A DNA stretch of 64,000 nt, taken from Istiophorus platypterus (lineage: Eukaryota > Chordata > Actinopteri > Istiophoriformes > Istiophoridae). The notes under the pieces are model-generated. The model was given only the letters and a program-made list of their open reading frames with translations. It was not told where the DNA came from and made no database searches. The position numbers and the translations under genes are program-made. Shown one piece after another: positions 24,003-36,440 of the stretch; position 1 is the stretch's first letter, and the number at the start of each line of letters is the position of its first letter. The stretch covers positions 15,342,001 through 15,406,000 of the forward strand of contig CM029115.1 in assembly GCA_016859345.1 (NCBI GenBank), written 5' to 3'.

Positions 24003-27000
24003 GACATTTAAGAAATCCTCCTACTGGTGAAAACCTAAGTGCATTTAAACACACAGAGTACCCCATACAAAAGTCAGGCTTCACAGCCGTATTTAAACGA
24101 TCTGAATACTTGGGAGAACTAATGCCTCACTAGGTCGGCGATGGAAAAAAGTATTATACTGAAAGCAGTCAATTTTTCTTAAAGATTGGCAGAGGCTTGA
24201 ATCTGAATTATTCTAATGAACTTCTGAAGACCATTTTTAAAGTGTTTGAAATGACTCGTAATCAATGAGTGGAGATTTATTTTTGAGTGCCGGGCCAATA
24301 AAACTACTTGGTTGAAGTTGGGCACAGACCACGGACATGGTTACGTATTAAAATCTTCAATGCCGACCTCTAGTTTAACAGGGAACAGGAACCTGGAATA
24401 CTGATGTAAAAAGCAAACTGTTATTTGACCATCCACCTCCTGACTTCTCAATCAGCTTCTTACCAGAAGCGATGGACTCATATATTAATTCAGTTTTCTG
24501 TCAAATGGAATAAAATGGTTTAGTTTATTTCACCCTAAATATTTTTTTATTTGTAGTTTTAAATTTAATGTAGGCAAATCTCAAGCAATAAGGGTTTAGC
24601 ATCTGAATTAAAATGCGATTAGGGATTGTTTGCTTACTATATGTTGCTAAGACACTGTCAATCAAATCTGATAAAACCACAGCCACATGGTACTGATGTG
24701 GCAGATTAGCTGACATTTTGAGTTAAACTTTTGATAAATAACAACTTAAGACATTTTCTGTCCAAGACTTTGACTCTGATTTTTGCTTATTTGATCACAG
24801 ATATTGAATGTTATGTATAGAGAATTACTTGATCTAAAGCCATGTTTTAGGAGCTTTAGGGCAGCTACATATTATCTCTTATGCTGGTTATATTTAGCAG
24901 AAACATTGAATTACATGGATTAAACCTCCACTATTTACCTACGTTTGTCAGTTACTATACTTTTTTGGTTTTGCCATTGTTTGAAGATGACCATTTTATT
25001 TATAACAAAGCAAGGAGAATAATTCACCAGGAGCCATAACAAAAATTGCTATACATTTTACACAGGACACTACTTCATTGGACTCTTTACTTATTGCATG
25101 TGATTTTTAGACCAAGCACAAAAAACAGCTAAACCAATAACTTTTTGCACAAGTTAATAGCCGGATAATGGACTAATCGTTGCTCTACTACCCTTTCATT
25201 TTTGTTCAGCCTTTACATAACTTGCTGTTGGGATTCTGCCAAAAAAAACAAACATAGGAAGCGATTTTATGCTTTAAAACTCCTTTAGTTTCCTTTTTTT
25301 AGTCAGTGACTGAACATGCATATGTGTCCGACCATTGACCTTTTTGTAATTTTTCAGTGTGACATTTTCAGTATCTGGGTGTGGTTGTGTGTCCTAATGT
25401 GATTATGTGAGTACTTGCAAAACTTGCAATTATTTATGCGCTCTAAGATTGTGTATGTATATGTACACATGTCCCTGTATCTGTGTGTAATGGGGTGGCA
25501 CATTAGTGGCATCTGTGACAGGGCTGAAACAAAAACCTCAGATGGCCTCTTTTGTTTTAGCAGCACATATGGTCATGTTTAATTCTTTTGCCCTGTATTA
25601 GAGAGTGAAAGAGCTTATTATTTTGTGTGAGAGATTTAGTACAACTATTGTCTGTATGTCTGAATTAGTCTTGTTAAGCCAGTTTCATGGTCTTTTCATC
25701 AATACATTTCACTTGGGGTGTCTGCAGCAATGTGGGTGGATGTGAGAGGTTTCCCTTGAGTGTGTGTTTGTGTAGACTCTTTCCAGTGTGCGTGGGTGTG
25801 TGTTTGGTGGCCTTAGTGTATGTGCATGATAGTGTAATGATTTATGTGTGTAATTTGGGGGGTTCCCGGGTCTTGTGAATCAAAAACAGATAAAAGTATA
25901 GATATAGAGACAGACTTATGCTGACACTGTGGTTTTACTGATCACATGGCTGTACTCTTTCTCTCTCTCTCTTTTTCTCTCTCTCACGTGCGCATTGATT
26001 AGAGCAGCATAAACAGGAAAGTTATCAGTCTCAGGGGTGGTACTGGTTTCTCCAGAAGGAGAGGCTGATATAGGGAGCTATATAGTTTCCACACACACAG
26101 TCTGACTACATTCCTCTAAACTAATATTAGACGACTCACTGCATTTTACAAGGAATACAGCCTTCTTTTTTTTTTATTGAGAAATTCCTTTTACAGGCTT
26201 CATGATGTGTGAATCTAAACATGAAGCAAAAATAGAATAACAGGAAGAAAGGCCTGGTTCCTCAGATAACACAGCTTGTCAGAGGAGATGCTGCACTACC
26301 TCATGTGACTTGAGAGGAACAAAAAGAGCAAGAAATATCAAAGCCAAGACTCGGCTATAGCGTTTTGTTTTTTTTTTTAACCTCCACATAGAGAATTACT
26401 CAGGATGAAGGCATATGTAATGGTATCAATGTTTTAAACAAAATACTTTAATATGACTAACCTTTTTCTCCTCCCCTCTCCTTTGATTTTCAAGTCATAG
26501 GAAAATGCTTTTTCTCTAGAGGAGGTCAGAAGGGAAATATTTTATTTTCGTGTTGTTTATTTTTCCCTTCCTGGTTTGCATATCTTTAGCCTCCAGCCAA
26601 GTGCTGTTAATTAGGTAAACAGGTAATTCCCAGCACGAGCCAAATTCTCCATGCGCCTGTATGCTTGTGTTTGTGTGCACCTGTGTGCAAGTATGAGCAC
26701 ATGTGTGTGGGTGAATGCAAAGGCCCTGCAATAAGCAATAATGTAAGCGTGCATGGAGAAATAGAGTTGAAATGTACGTAGTGACAGGGAAATCAAGAGG
26801 TAAGTTATCCATGGGGTCGTGCATTATTGAACAGCAGCATTTCAAAAGTGGAGAAATGCTACTCAAACATACCAAAAAACAATTCCTTTAAGTGCCAGTT
26901 ACTGTACTTTGCTTTCATCTGAAATAGGAAATAAAAAAAGAAGAGTAAGATAGAAAAGGAGAAATAGACAAAGGTCGATACAGAGCAAGAAAAGTGAGAG

Positions 27001-27240
27001 AGCTGGAATATTCCCTAGCTGAGTGTCAGACTCACTGGTGTGTGACATGTCCGTCTCAGTCGGGACTTCCACCCTCTCCCTTCCTATCTTTTTTTTTTCC
27101 TACCCATCATGTTATCCACTTCTTCTCCATCCTCTGCTGTTGCTCCCTCTCTCCTTCCTACACTGCCTTGTAGTTGTTCAGCCTTGTCATATTTCCTTTT
27201 TCATTTCCCTCATGATTAATAATTAATTCTCTAACTTCCC

Positions 27241-27297
<57 letters not shown>

Positions 27298-28350
27298 ACA
27301 CACACACATACACACACCCCTATTCACTTATTCAGTGCAAATCTGTAATAATTATTCGCAGTATCTATCCATCATTTGGTCCACATTGGCTTTAAGAGGA
27401 GCTGTGTTTATAAATAAAGGTGGTGGGCTGTCATCACTTATTGTCACACAGTTGGAATATTCACACCCACCAGTTTGAAGCAATTTAAGTCAAGCTTTTA
27501 AATGTTACAAAAGAGATGCATTTATGTAAGCCAAATTCGAGCAATTATGCAGAACATGGTGCAACACTGTATTATTACTTTGTTGAATCCTCTTAAATTG
27601 GCAAAAAAAACCCAAAAACCCAAACTTTTACAGCTTATGCAAGCAAAAGATATTTCTTTTGGTGAAATTGGAGTTCTGATTACATCGCTCAAATTTGATA
27701 GATGAGGGAGCACTTGACTGCCTTTTGAGTTTCCAAAAAAATAAAAAAACAAAAAAAATACCCCACTTACTTCTCATACAGCAATTTTCACATGACAAAA
27801 ACAGTGTTTGTAAAGAAACAAAGTACCAACAAACTGTCATTTTTAAGGCGGATGTTACTTTTTAATTTGCTTTGAAACAGTTAATTCTGGCTTCCTACAT
27901 CACCAGGCCTCAGCAGGATTTCAAGACAAAGTGGAAGACACTCCATGGGTTTCTTTACATACATAAAAAGCAGCCATAGTTTTATCATGACTGGTCACTT
28001 AGTAAACCAGCTAAGTTCCAGGAAAATTACTGTTGTGATGACATGTATATCCTAACAGACACAAATGTGGCAACGGACCTGTGTAAACAGTAATCAGATG
28101 CACTAAAAACATTAGTCTGATCAAATCAAGTCAGCTTAGCTGCAGAGCCAAACCTTAAACCAACAATCAGCCTCGATCCCAATCAGCTCATCAGTCTGGA
28201 TGCACCTGAGCACAAGAAAAAACCCAACATGAAAACCACAAGACTCAAAAGCCTCCCACAGTTTACTGTATTACTGTATTACTGTATACTATGATAGGCT
28301 GTTTAGCTCACATGTAATGAGCTAAGAGAAAAACTTGCATGTTTCATACC
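24003..28350. other. Noncoding stretch
   Basis: No supported gene. It holds a long CT/CA compound microsatellite (27,244-27,317), short CT tracts near 25,960-25,985 and A/T runs. A triple TACTGTAT near-tandem lies at about 28,264-28,290 just before the coding-looking block at 28,351. Confidence 0.55.
27244..27317. repeat. Compound (TC)n-(CA)n microsatellite
   Basis: About 24 TC units followed by TTTC and then CA units. Confidence 0.95.
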
Positions 28351-28630
28351 ATGTCCAAATACGACCCTGATTTTGATTCAATTCAGAAGTTGGATCAGTT
28401 GAGGAGGAAGAGTAAACAAAAAAAGAAACAAGTTTTCGATCATCCTAGAGTTCTTCTATGATGGCAATCCCGGCAATGACCCAAATGCCCAATGTTGCAA
28501 CGCTATCATTGAGCGCCGTCAATCACCACTAACTGCCTATCCTGACAGTTACATCGTAAATCCTGGAGGCAAGTCTTCTGAAGAGTCACTCATTATCTGT
28601 CCATACAAACAGCTCCCCTCTCTGTGGTGA
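28351..28630 (+). pseudogene. Coding-looking stretch with a +1 frame change, unidentified
   Basis: An ATG with A at -3 opens a charged, Lys/Arg-rich 36-codon frame (starts MSKYDPDFDS) that stops at 28,461. A second frame, open from 28,403 to a stop at 28,630 (75 sense codons, no ATG), overlaps it and carries strongly codon-like sequence (YDGNPGNDPN, CCNAIIERR, AYPDSYIVNPGGKSSEES). The simplest reading is one old coding region broken by a single-base indel in the 59-base overlap, an A-rich stretch prone to slippage. No domain is recognised. Alternatives are a retro-copy of a host gene, a transposon fragment or chance. Confidence 0.25.
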
Positions 28631-29274
28631 AGGGAGACTGATTGTGGAAATGAGAAATGAGTTTCTCAAGGTTAAATACACATTGTGAGATCAGTGCTTA
28701 CACTCCCATCAAAGAGTGGGAGGTAGGAAGTTAGTTACCACAAAGCAGAGAACAAGAGAGAAGTGTTGCAATTCCTATTTTTCATGTGAGTCTGATCTTA
28801 ACATGGGTGTCTTGGCTAATGTGGGGCAATTTCAAAGCCCTGGAAGGTTTCAAAATCATGTTTTTCTCCATTAAATTACATATTCATTACAAACAAACAA
28901 AACGTGTCTTTAACTGGTACTGATTCAGAGTTTTAAATCTCTAAAACGCTGTGACTCTGCTTAATCAGGAATGCATGTGTGGAGAGTGCTGGAAAGAAAG
29001 GCAAACAACCCAGCGACATTATTAGATTGTTAATAATCTGTTAAATCCTTACTGGTGTGCAGAGGCCTGTGACAAGCAACTGAATGTCATTCACTTCAAA
29101 CCAGTGAGAAGAGCAACAACAGCACAAACAGACATCTTTCAAAGGAAAAGACAATAATTGAAAATGTTGTGTTCATGTAGGTTTCCATTGCTCGGGATAA
29201 AAATCTGATTGAGAAAATATGGTTTCAGGGCCTTTGAGAGGAACTCATTATCATTATTTGTTTCAAGGACTATC
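28631..29274. other. Noncoding stretch
   Basis: Unique AT-rich sequence between the coding-looking block and the LINE remnant. No feature beyond short A runs is visible. Confidence 0.5.
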
Positions 29275-30115
29275 TTTTTCACCTACGTAACATTGTAAAA
29301 ATCAGGCACAGTCTTTCTCAAAATGACACAGAAAAATTAATAAATTCTTTCATTGCTTCTAGGCTTGATTGTTGCAACTCCTTCATTATCAGTCTGTCCC
29401 AATAAAACTTTAAATACTCTCCAGCTGATTCAGCATGCTGCTACGTGAATACTGACAGGAACTAGAAAAGAGATCATATCTCCCCTTTGTTAACTTCTCT
29501 ACATTGGTCCCTTTAAAATCCAGAATAGAATTTAAAATCCTCATCCTCACCTACAAAGCCCTTACTGTTCAGGCACCATCTTATCTTAAAGAGCTCATAG
29601 TAGATTACGACCCCAGTAGAACACTGTAGTCCAGAATGCAGGCTGACTTGTGGTTCCTAGAGTCTCTAAAAGTAGAATGTGACACAGAGCCTTCAGATAT
29701 CAGGCTCCTCTACTGTGGAACCATCTTCCAGTTTGGGTTCGGGAGGCAGACACCCTCTCCACGTTTAAGAGTAGGCCTAAACCCTTCCTTTTTGATGAAG
29801 CTTATGGTTAGGCTCAGGCTCAGCTTGACATCCCTTAGTTATGCTGCTATACGCCTAGACTACCGGGGGATTTCCCATCATGCACCATGCTCCTCTCTCC
29901 TCCTCTTCCTCTCCATCTGTATGCATTCATATTCCAGAAATGGCCATTACTAACTTTACTACTTCTCTCTTCTGTAGTTTTGTGCTCTCTCGTCTCTTTC
30001 CTCTCTCCTCTTGATGCGTTCTGCAGGTTTTCCTGCCTCTGATGCTGCAGCGTCTGGATCTGTGACTCCAGGCCACCTGCTGCTCCCATGATCCTGCATT
30101 AGATAATACTAGGTT
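29275..30115 (+). mobile_element. LINE remnant (L2/Rex-type RT C-terminus and 3' UTR)
   Basis: The plus strand reads FHLRNIVKIRHSLSQNDTEK, then SRLDCCNSF, the well-conserved region of L2/Rex-group reverse transcriptases. Frame-broken KRDHISPLLTSLHW, an SRMQADLWFLESLKV-like segment and a FKxxLKTFLF-like tail follow. The 3' part (GGGGGATTTCCCATCATGCA, then CTGCAGGTTTTCCTGCCTCT) matches the 3' UTR of an abundant fish LINE. Several stops and frame changes show it is dead; the 5' portion is truncated. A 105-codon plus ORF at 29,636-29,953 is part of this remnant and not a host gene. Confidence 0.75.
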
Positions 30116-33109
30116 ACACACAAAAAGTATCAGTGTAGGTTCCTTCTCTTCTTCACACTACATTAAGTGGAGATAACCTGAATGTATAATCTACTTACAT
30201 AATGTTCATAGCTTTGAATGGTATCCATAACAAAAAGCATGATTAGACCTCCCTGAAAAATTGCTGACTGAGAACATGTCACTTATAACCAATTTCATGA
30301 GAAACATCTTTTTTTTTTATCTCCACAGACTTTTAAGTATTTATAGGAAAATAAACACCAGGCCTCTCCAGATGATTGTGGGATCTTTGTCTTTCAAACA
30401 TACACAATAACTTAGTTTATCTGCATTCAGGAAATAGCAAAGTCACATAGACAGCCCCAGAAGAACAATATGTACTTTTCCCATATAACCAAATCCTGTC
30501 TCCTAAAGTAACTGATCTATTCTCCAGGAGTCAAGAAAGTCACAAAATATCATTTCCAACATACTGAATTGAGGGTAATTTTTTGTATACCTATATTTAC
30601 CCTTTGACAGCCAATAAGACTATAAAATAATGGAAAAAAGGGCAATGAGAGCAAAGGGAAGGAAAGGAAGGAAACGCATTCAATAGTTTTCATGTATAAT
30701 AGTAATCCAATTTGCCTGCCACTCTGACTGATTGCAATCAGCAAGGGTCCTTCACCTCTGTATTGGGTCTGAGGCAAATGCTGCTGAAATCTAATTGAAC
30801 AGCATTCTGTTGTGTCTCCATGAGGCGGTCCACTTTACTGTTTATTGCCAAGCCGACTGACTGTGTGCATGTGTATGTGTCATGTCTCCCTTTCTCTCCA
30901 TCCCCCTCGTCCTCTATTCTGTGACTCCGTCTTGCCCCGCTGCCAGACAGTGTTCTTTTGTTAGGCCGCAAAGTCGCCAGTAAAGACTGTCCAAACCTCT
31001 TTCAGACCACTCTCTCTAATCAACAACAACAACAACAAAAGCCTGGAAAACATTTGTAAAATAGAAACAACTTAACTTGCTCTGACTTGAAAAGTTCTGG
31101 GCTGCAATTATAAAGTGGAGTGAGTCGATAGTCGTTACCGAGAAAGTAAGAGATCACTTTGCTTTATCGTACTTTCTGCTGTCTTAGCCAGCTCAGGGAA
31201 GTTGTGTCTTGTCAGTAAAAAGCCAAGCTGCTCACTTTTAAACACTACATGCCCCGTTTTACACAAATTAACTATGGCCTCCTGTTTGGTAACACAAAAC
31301 TGGACTTTATTGCACATTTCTCTCAAAACACCGTGTCTTTAAAATATTTATTATATCAAGAGTTGCTTGTAATATAAAATAGATAAATTACATCTGTTCC
31401 TATCTGTACTGGCAGATAATTGTCACAATTACAACTAAGGCATTCAATATACCCATCACAACCAAAATGTCAACGATATCCTGAGGGTTTTTTTTCTCTC
31501 TAGGGAAATTAACAAAGACCCCTATAAATCCAGATGTTGTAATTAGACAAAAATACTACTGACTCCCATAAATCTAGAGGTTATAAGTCTATTTCCTGTC
31601 AGGAGAGGGGCAAACTTCCTGTTAGCGTGACAGAGGTCAGAAGTCAAGGATGGAGGTCAGCAGTCTGTTTCGCATCAACACCCATCAACCTTGTCTCTTT
31701 CTCTGGATTGTCGCTATAATCTGTTTCTGCTGCATTCCTCTTCAATTTTACATCAGTCCCTTCATCTGTCTATTCGATTTTCAGCATTTTTTCCCTCCTC
31801 CCCCTTTCTGTTGCTTATTCTCCCCCTTTCACTCTCTCACTCCATCTCTTGTTGCTCCTCTCACAATGACATGCCCTCCCCTCAGTCCCCCAGGGCTAGG
31901 ACACACCAGAACAGACCTTGCTATATCACCCATTCAGCCTGTCAAATCAAATTACCATGGACAAAATAGAGTAATAAAAAGTAATGGGTTGTTATACAAG
32001 GTACACACTCAAAAGCAGAACAAGTCCATCAGCACTGTGATCCACACCATTTTGTTTGTTATTTACTTACTTCTTGCTCCGATTAACTGAAGTTACAGTT
32101 CTTGGCCCCAGTGCACAGGCAAGGATGGAAAGTAAAAATTACATGCAATTACTGTAAATCATATACAACAACTTAATGTTCCTGTACAACACTTTGAAAA
32201 TACCACATTAAGATAATAATATAAAATGACATTAGTTTTAATATTACCTATTATGGAAATGGATAAATAAAGCCAATGTACCAGAATGTAATGGTACAAT
32301 ACACGATCTGTAATTCATAATCCATACAGACACTGGGTGGGCTGGGGCATTATTTTAATGAGGAAATGTATGTAGGGTAGCCATGTTACAGTAATAATGC
32401 AAACCATCAGAAGACATAACACAAAGGTTTAGGGAAACCTCTGAGTTTAGAACTTGGATTTGATTCAGGACTTGTCGGTCTTTAGTTGGTACTAAGCACT
32501 GAGGCTTGAGACCTGGTACAATAAAGCCTGGCACAACCTCCCCCTAAATCCAAGAGGAGAAGAGAGTTGGTGGTCTAAAGAAGTCAAAACTCCAGTTACA
32601 CAGGATACTGCATATTCTTGTTGTATATATTCTTTTAAATCATCCTCCCACTCTTGAGTCATCTTTGTCATTTGGTTTCTTTTATTTTTTTCCTCACTTC
32701 GCTCTGGCAACCCGTGGCGTGCTTACGTATGCAGCCATTCCATTTCGCCACTCAGAAACACTACTTTGCACCACAGGGTGGTTATCATGACGTCATCCTC
32801 AGTTCAGTGGCAAGTTGTTCAACGTATGGAAACAGGAATTAATGAGAAATAAGAAGGGCAGTTCATTTTTTTTATATAATGTAAGTGATTTGAGAAGGGT
32901 CCTCTTACTTCTGTAAGCACTATCTTTGTGCATAGTTTGTGTCTGCCTTTGCCATGATACGCAGTACCTTCATTAAGCTAGCCTTTTTTCCGAATTCCGA
33001 CCCAGCAAGAGTAAGTCCTTATATTTTGCTCCAAAAGGCAATCTTACGAATACCTGGCCAGTTCTTCACACTTTCTCTGTCTGCCTTCATCTTCACCAGG
33101 TGCACAGAA

Positions 33110-33160
33110 GGTGTTATTTAAGTAATTGCCCTCCTTCAGAGGGGAATTTCTTAAATAACC
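33110..33160. repeat. 22-bp hairpin with two mismatches
   Basis: The left arm (33,110-33,133) and right arm (33,139-33,160) pair over 22 bases with two mismatches and a two-base bulge, closing on a CTTCA loop. Central pairing TTATTTAAG/CTTAAATAA is perfect. Flanks do not pair, so it is short for a microRNA precursor; it may be a palindromic element remnant. Confidence 0.6.
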
Positions 33161-33880
33161 GGATCTTGAATGTATCCTCAGAGACCCAGTGTTATGCTCA
33201 TGTTTATTTCCTCCTTAGGTCTGTGCCTTTTCAGAAAACATGGTTCCTGAGTCTGGTGAATTCCCAGAAAGTGCCAATAATGCCCACATGGGAGAGACAG
33301 CTGTAGCTCACAGAAGGATTTCCACAATTTAAGTTTGGGGGCCAGGGAGCCTTTGTCCACATGAATTTCCATAAAAAAGTCAAAGGCACAGCATGGGGTT
33401 ATGCAGCTTTGTTCTAAATGGCGCTAATTTGGACAACAAATTGGAAATTTATGAGTTTGAGTGAAAAGTATCTGCTTATCCTGATTTATCGGATTTTTTT
33501 GTAATGTATGTACAAAGACACGAAGGAAGACAATAACAGAAACACCTGCAGTTCCAGGTCAGAACAGCATATAAATACAAAAACACATTCTCCAAAAGCA
33601 CTGCGCATGCTCTTAGCTTAGCTGCAGATAAATTTATGTGCCATTGGTTTAACACAACCTCAAAAACTCTCTATTTTTCCAGATTATTTTCAACAAATAC
33701 TAAAACAACATTCCTAATTGTGGCGGACATGTGTGCTGTCATTTCAGCATGCTGGCAGAAAAGTGAGAAATAGCCTGCTGAGTGCAGCCCAGGTGTGTGA
33801 GTGTGTCCTTCAAGCTCTGAGAGCAGAGAGAGCTGGGGACATCTGACTGAAACTGTGAGTTTTTAGGCTGTTGAGACTTG

Positions 33881-33882
<2 letters not shown>

Positions 33883-33940
<58 letters not shown>
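33883..33940. repeat. (CA)29 microsatellite
   Basis: Fifty-eight uninterrupted bases of CA, then a TACACATATA decay. Confidence 0.95.
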
Positions 33941-33945
<5 letters not shown>

Positions 33946-34137
33946 ATATAGTCAGACAGGCTGAGTCACTGGTCTGTTCCTGTGGAGTGCTGATAACAAC
34001 ATTTGCTCTGGGGCCTCTGGAGCAGGGAGCAAGTGTGTGTGTGTACTTGTGTCTGTGTGTGTATTTTTGTGTTGTCCTTCATGTATGCAAAAGCAGTAGA
34101 GATTGAGTAAAAGACAAATAATACAAAAATTTTAAAA

Positions 34138-34169
<32 letters not shown>

Positions 34170-34178
34170 GGGTGTATG
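34138..34178. repeat. (GT)n/(GGTG)n microsatellite
   Basis: About eleven GT units grading into GGTGGGTGTGG. Further GT units lie at 34,031-34,060. Confidence 0.85.
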
Positions 34179-36426
34179 CCTATGTGAGGGAGAATTTTTA
34201 AAAAGTATTCGCCGAGTGTATTTTTTGTGTGCATGTGTGTGAGAGAGAGAGAGCTTTTTAACGTAGAACATGAGGAGCAGAATCTTTAAAGTAGCTTCTG
34301 TGACAGAGGAGCAGAGATGTTTTGTGTAGTCTAAGAGACAGACAAAGAAAGAGAGAGATGGAGGTAGAAAAGAGGTGGAGCAGTAAGGAAAAAAGAGTGA
34401 TGCAGGGAGACTGGAGGGAGAAAGCTGGTGAGGTGAAGTGAAAGAAGAAATGATCAAAGTAAAGCAAATGATTTGGAGAGATTTTAACACAGCAAAGAAA
34501 ATGGAGGAAAATACTTTTGAAAGTGTTTGTGTGATCTTTTCCATCTGGCACTTCCCACCATGTCAGCGGTCCCTTCACACATTGTCCCTATGCTCACCAG
34601 TCACTTTAGACTAAAGGGCAAGAAGAAACCACATAAACCTAAAAATAATATGAAACAGAAGGCCACAGAGGGCTCAAAGACTTGGAAAGCTGTAAAATTG
34701 ACACTTCTTCTACCCCTCAATCCCCTATATCTGTTGAATCTACCAATCCACATTATTTATGCATTTTCTGTATCTACATTTACCTCTTTATAGTTGCAGT
34801 AGGCAGGAGCAAACCTAGGGCATGTTATTGACGACAATTAAACCTTATTTTGGGTTAACGCATGCATTCCCCCTCTGGACTGGCTAACCCTGAAAACCTT
34901 TTCAAAACAGCAACGCAACAAAATCATGGTTCACATTCTACACATGTCAAAATTGGCACTGACACCCAGGTTAGTTTACTGATCCTCAGCTTGTTAAACA
35001 TTGCTTCTTTCTTGCCCTGCTCTCCATTCAGAATAGTTGATCTAATGAAGTCAGATTCAGTTTCTGTTGTCGACTGTTGTTGTGGATATCTACACATGCA
35101 TGCTGTGACAAGGTGTCCATCAAGGCATGGTTTTATGATTGCAAATCCATTTGAAAAATAGCCTGAAACACAGCTGTGCTGCAGAAACCACTGTACTGAT
35201 ATGTACGTAGTCTTTTTTTTTTTTTTTTTACTTCTATAGAGCCCCTGACTTTCTCTGAGCAGGCTAATGAAAGCATTTCCAAAAAGCACAGTATTTGGAT
35301 ATGGAAAACCCCAGCTTAGTACAGACAGGAGGCCAAAATTAAGAAAAAACTGGTACATTTACAGACTTAGCCAACTTTAAATGTGGACAATCTAGCAAGA
35401 AAATTCAGGGCTTGAACCTTGAGAAACCCTAACAAAATTACAGCTGTCCTGTAAAGATCCTAGAGTGCTTTGGAATTTTGATGAGTAATTAAGCTCTGGG
35501 TCTGCTCACTCCAGTCATGACCTCAGTGTAAGTAAAACAATCCCATAAAGGTGTTTACATGACATTTATAATAATCATTTATGTCGTGTACATGTAAATG
35601 CTCCGAGTGTCTTGACAAGAAGGCAGAGTAAAAGAGGATGATTTGGGGAGACAAGTGGAGGTGAAGAGGGTAAACTGGAAAAATGAGACACTGACAGACA
35701 GCGAAGAGGGGCAGAGGAGATGAGTGGAGTCCCCCCTGGGAAAAGTATCATCTACCACTTCAGACAAGACCAACGTGATCCCCTCCAAAGCACCCGGGTA
35801 CAAACCCATGGTCTCTCCGCTGTCTCTCTCCCTCTTTACCAGTGGAGGTGAGCACAATAATTCATCACAAGCCCCACAGGAATTGTGGGAGGAGTACCTC
35901 TCATCCCACAAAACACTCTGTGGCTGGCTGATGATTTCTGTGTGGGAGCTGTTGACTTCGGTGTTCATTCACAGGATGGCAATACACCTGAAAACTATTT
36001 TATTTCTGAGCACTTTATGAAAATAAAGTCCCCTTATAAAACAACGAATAAACTCCACAAGATCTGTTGTAGTTTCTGTTGTTGTTTGTATTGGAGAGAA
36101 AGCAAAGTGAGTGAATGAAAAATGGGCTTTTAATGCAGTGTAGAGAATGTGACTGTTTGTGCTAGAGTTAACTAGATTAGCAGGCAGAACAAGTGTAGTG
36201 AAAACAGATACTTTACTCGGACAGGTGGGATTGGAGTCTGCAATTTAAAGGCATTTTGAGCAGACAGGAATAATCAAAAGACTGAGGTGCATTCAGACCA
36301 ACAATGACACTGGGACCAAAGTTAAACAGCAGGTTGGTCCAGCAAAAAATGTTGATCCCGGGTCACTTTTTACCATGTCAGCATCATTCAGCAATGCATT
36401 GGGTTTGCCAACAAAATATATGCAAG

Positions 36427-36440
36427 CCCCCCCCCCCCCC
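36427..36440. repeat. C14 homopolymer
   Basis: Fourteen consecutive C. Confidence 0.9.

Noticed and set aside
29636..29953. 105-codon plus-strand ORF as a host gene
   Set aside because: It lies within the L2/Rex-type LINE tail and 3' UTR.
32492..32710. 72-codon minus-strand ORF with a charged start
   Set aside because: The listed start is TTG, the first ATG leaves about 57 codons, and no domain or splice context supports it.
33966..34578. 192- and 106-codon minus-strand ORFs
   Set aside because: Made of CA/CT-tract translation (His/Thr/Ser/Leu) with no motif; nearby GT and GA tracts explain the lack of stops.
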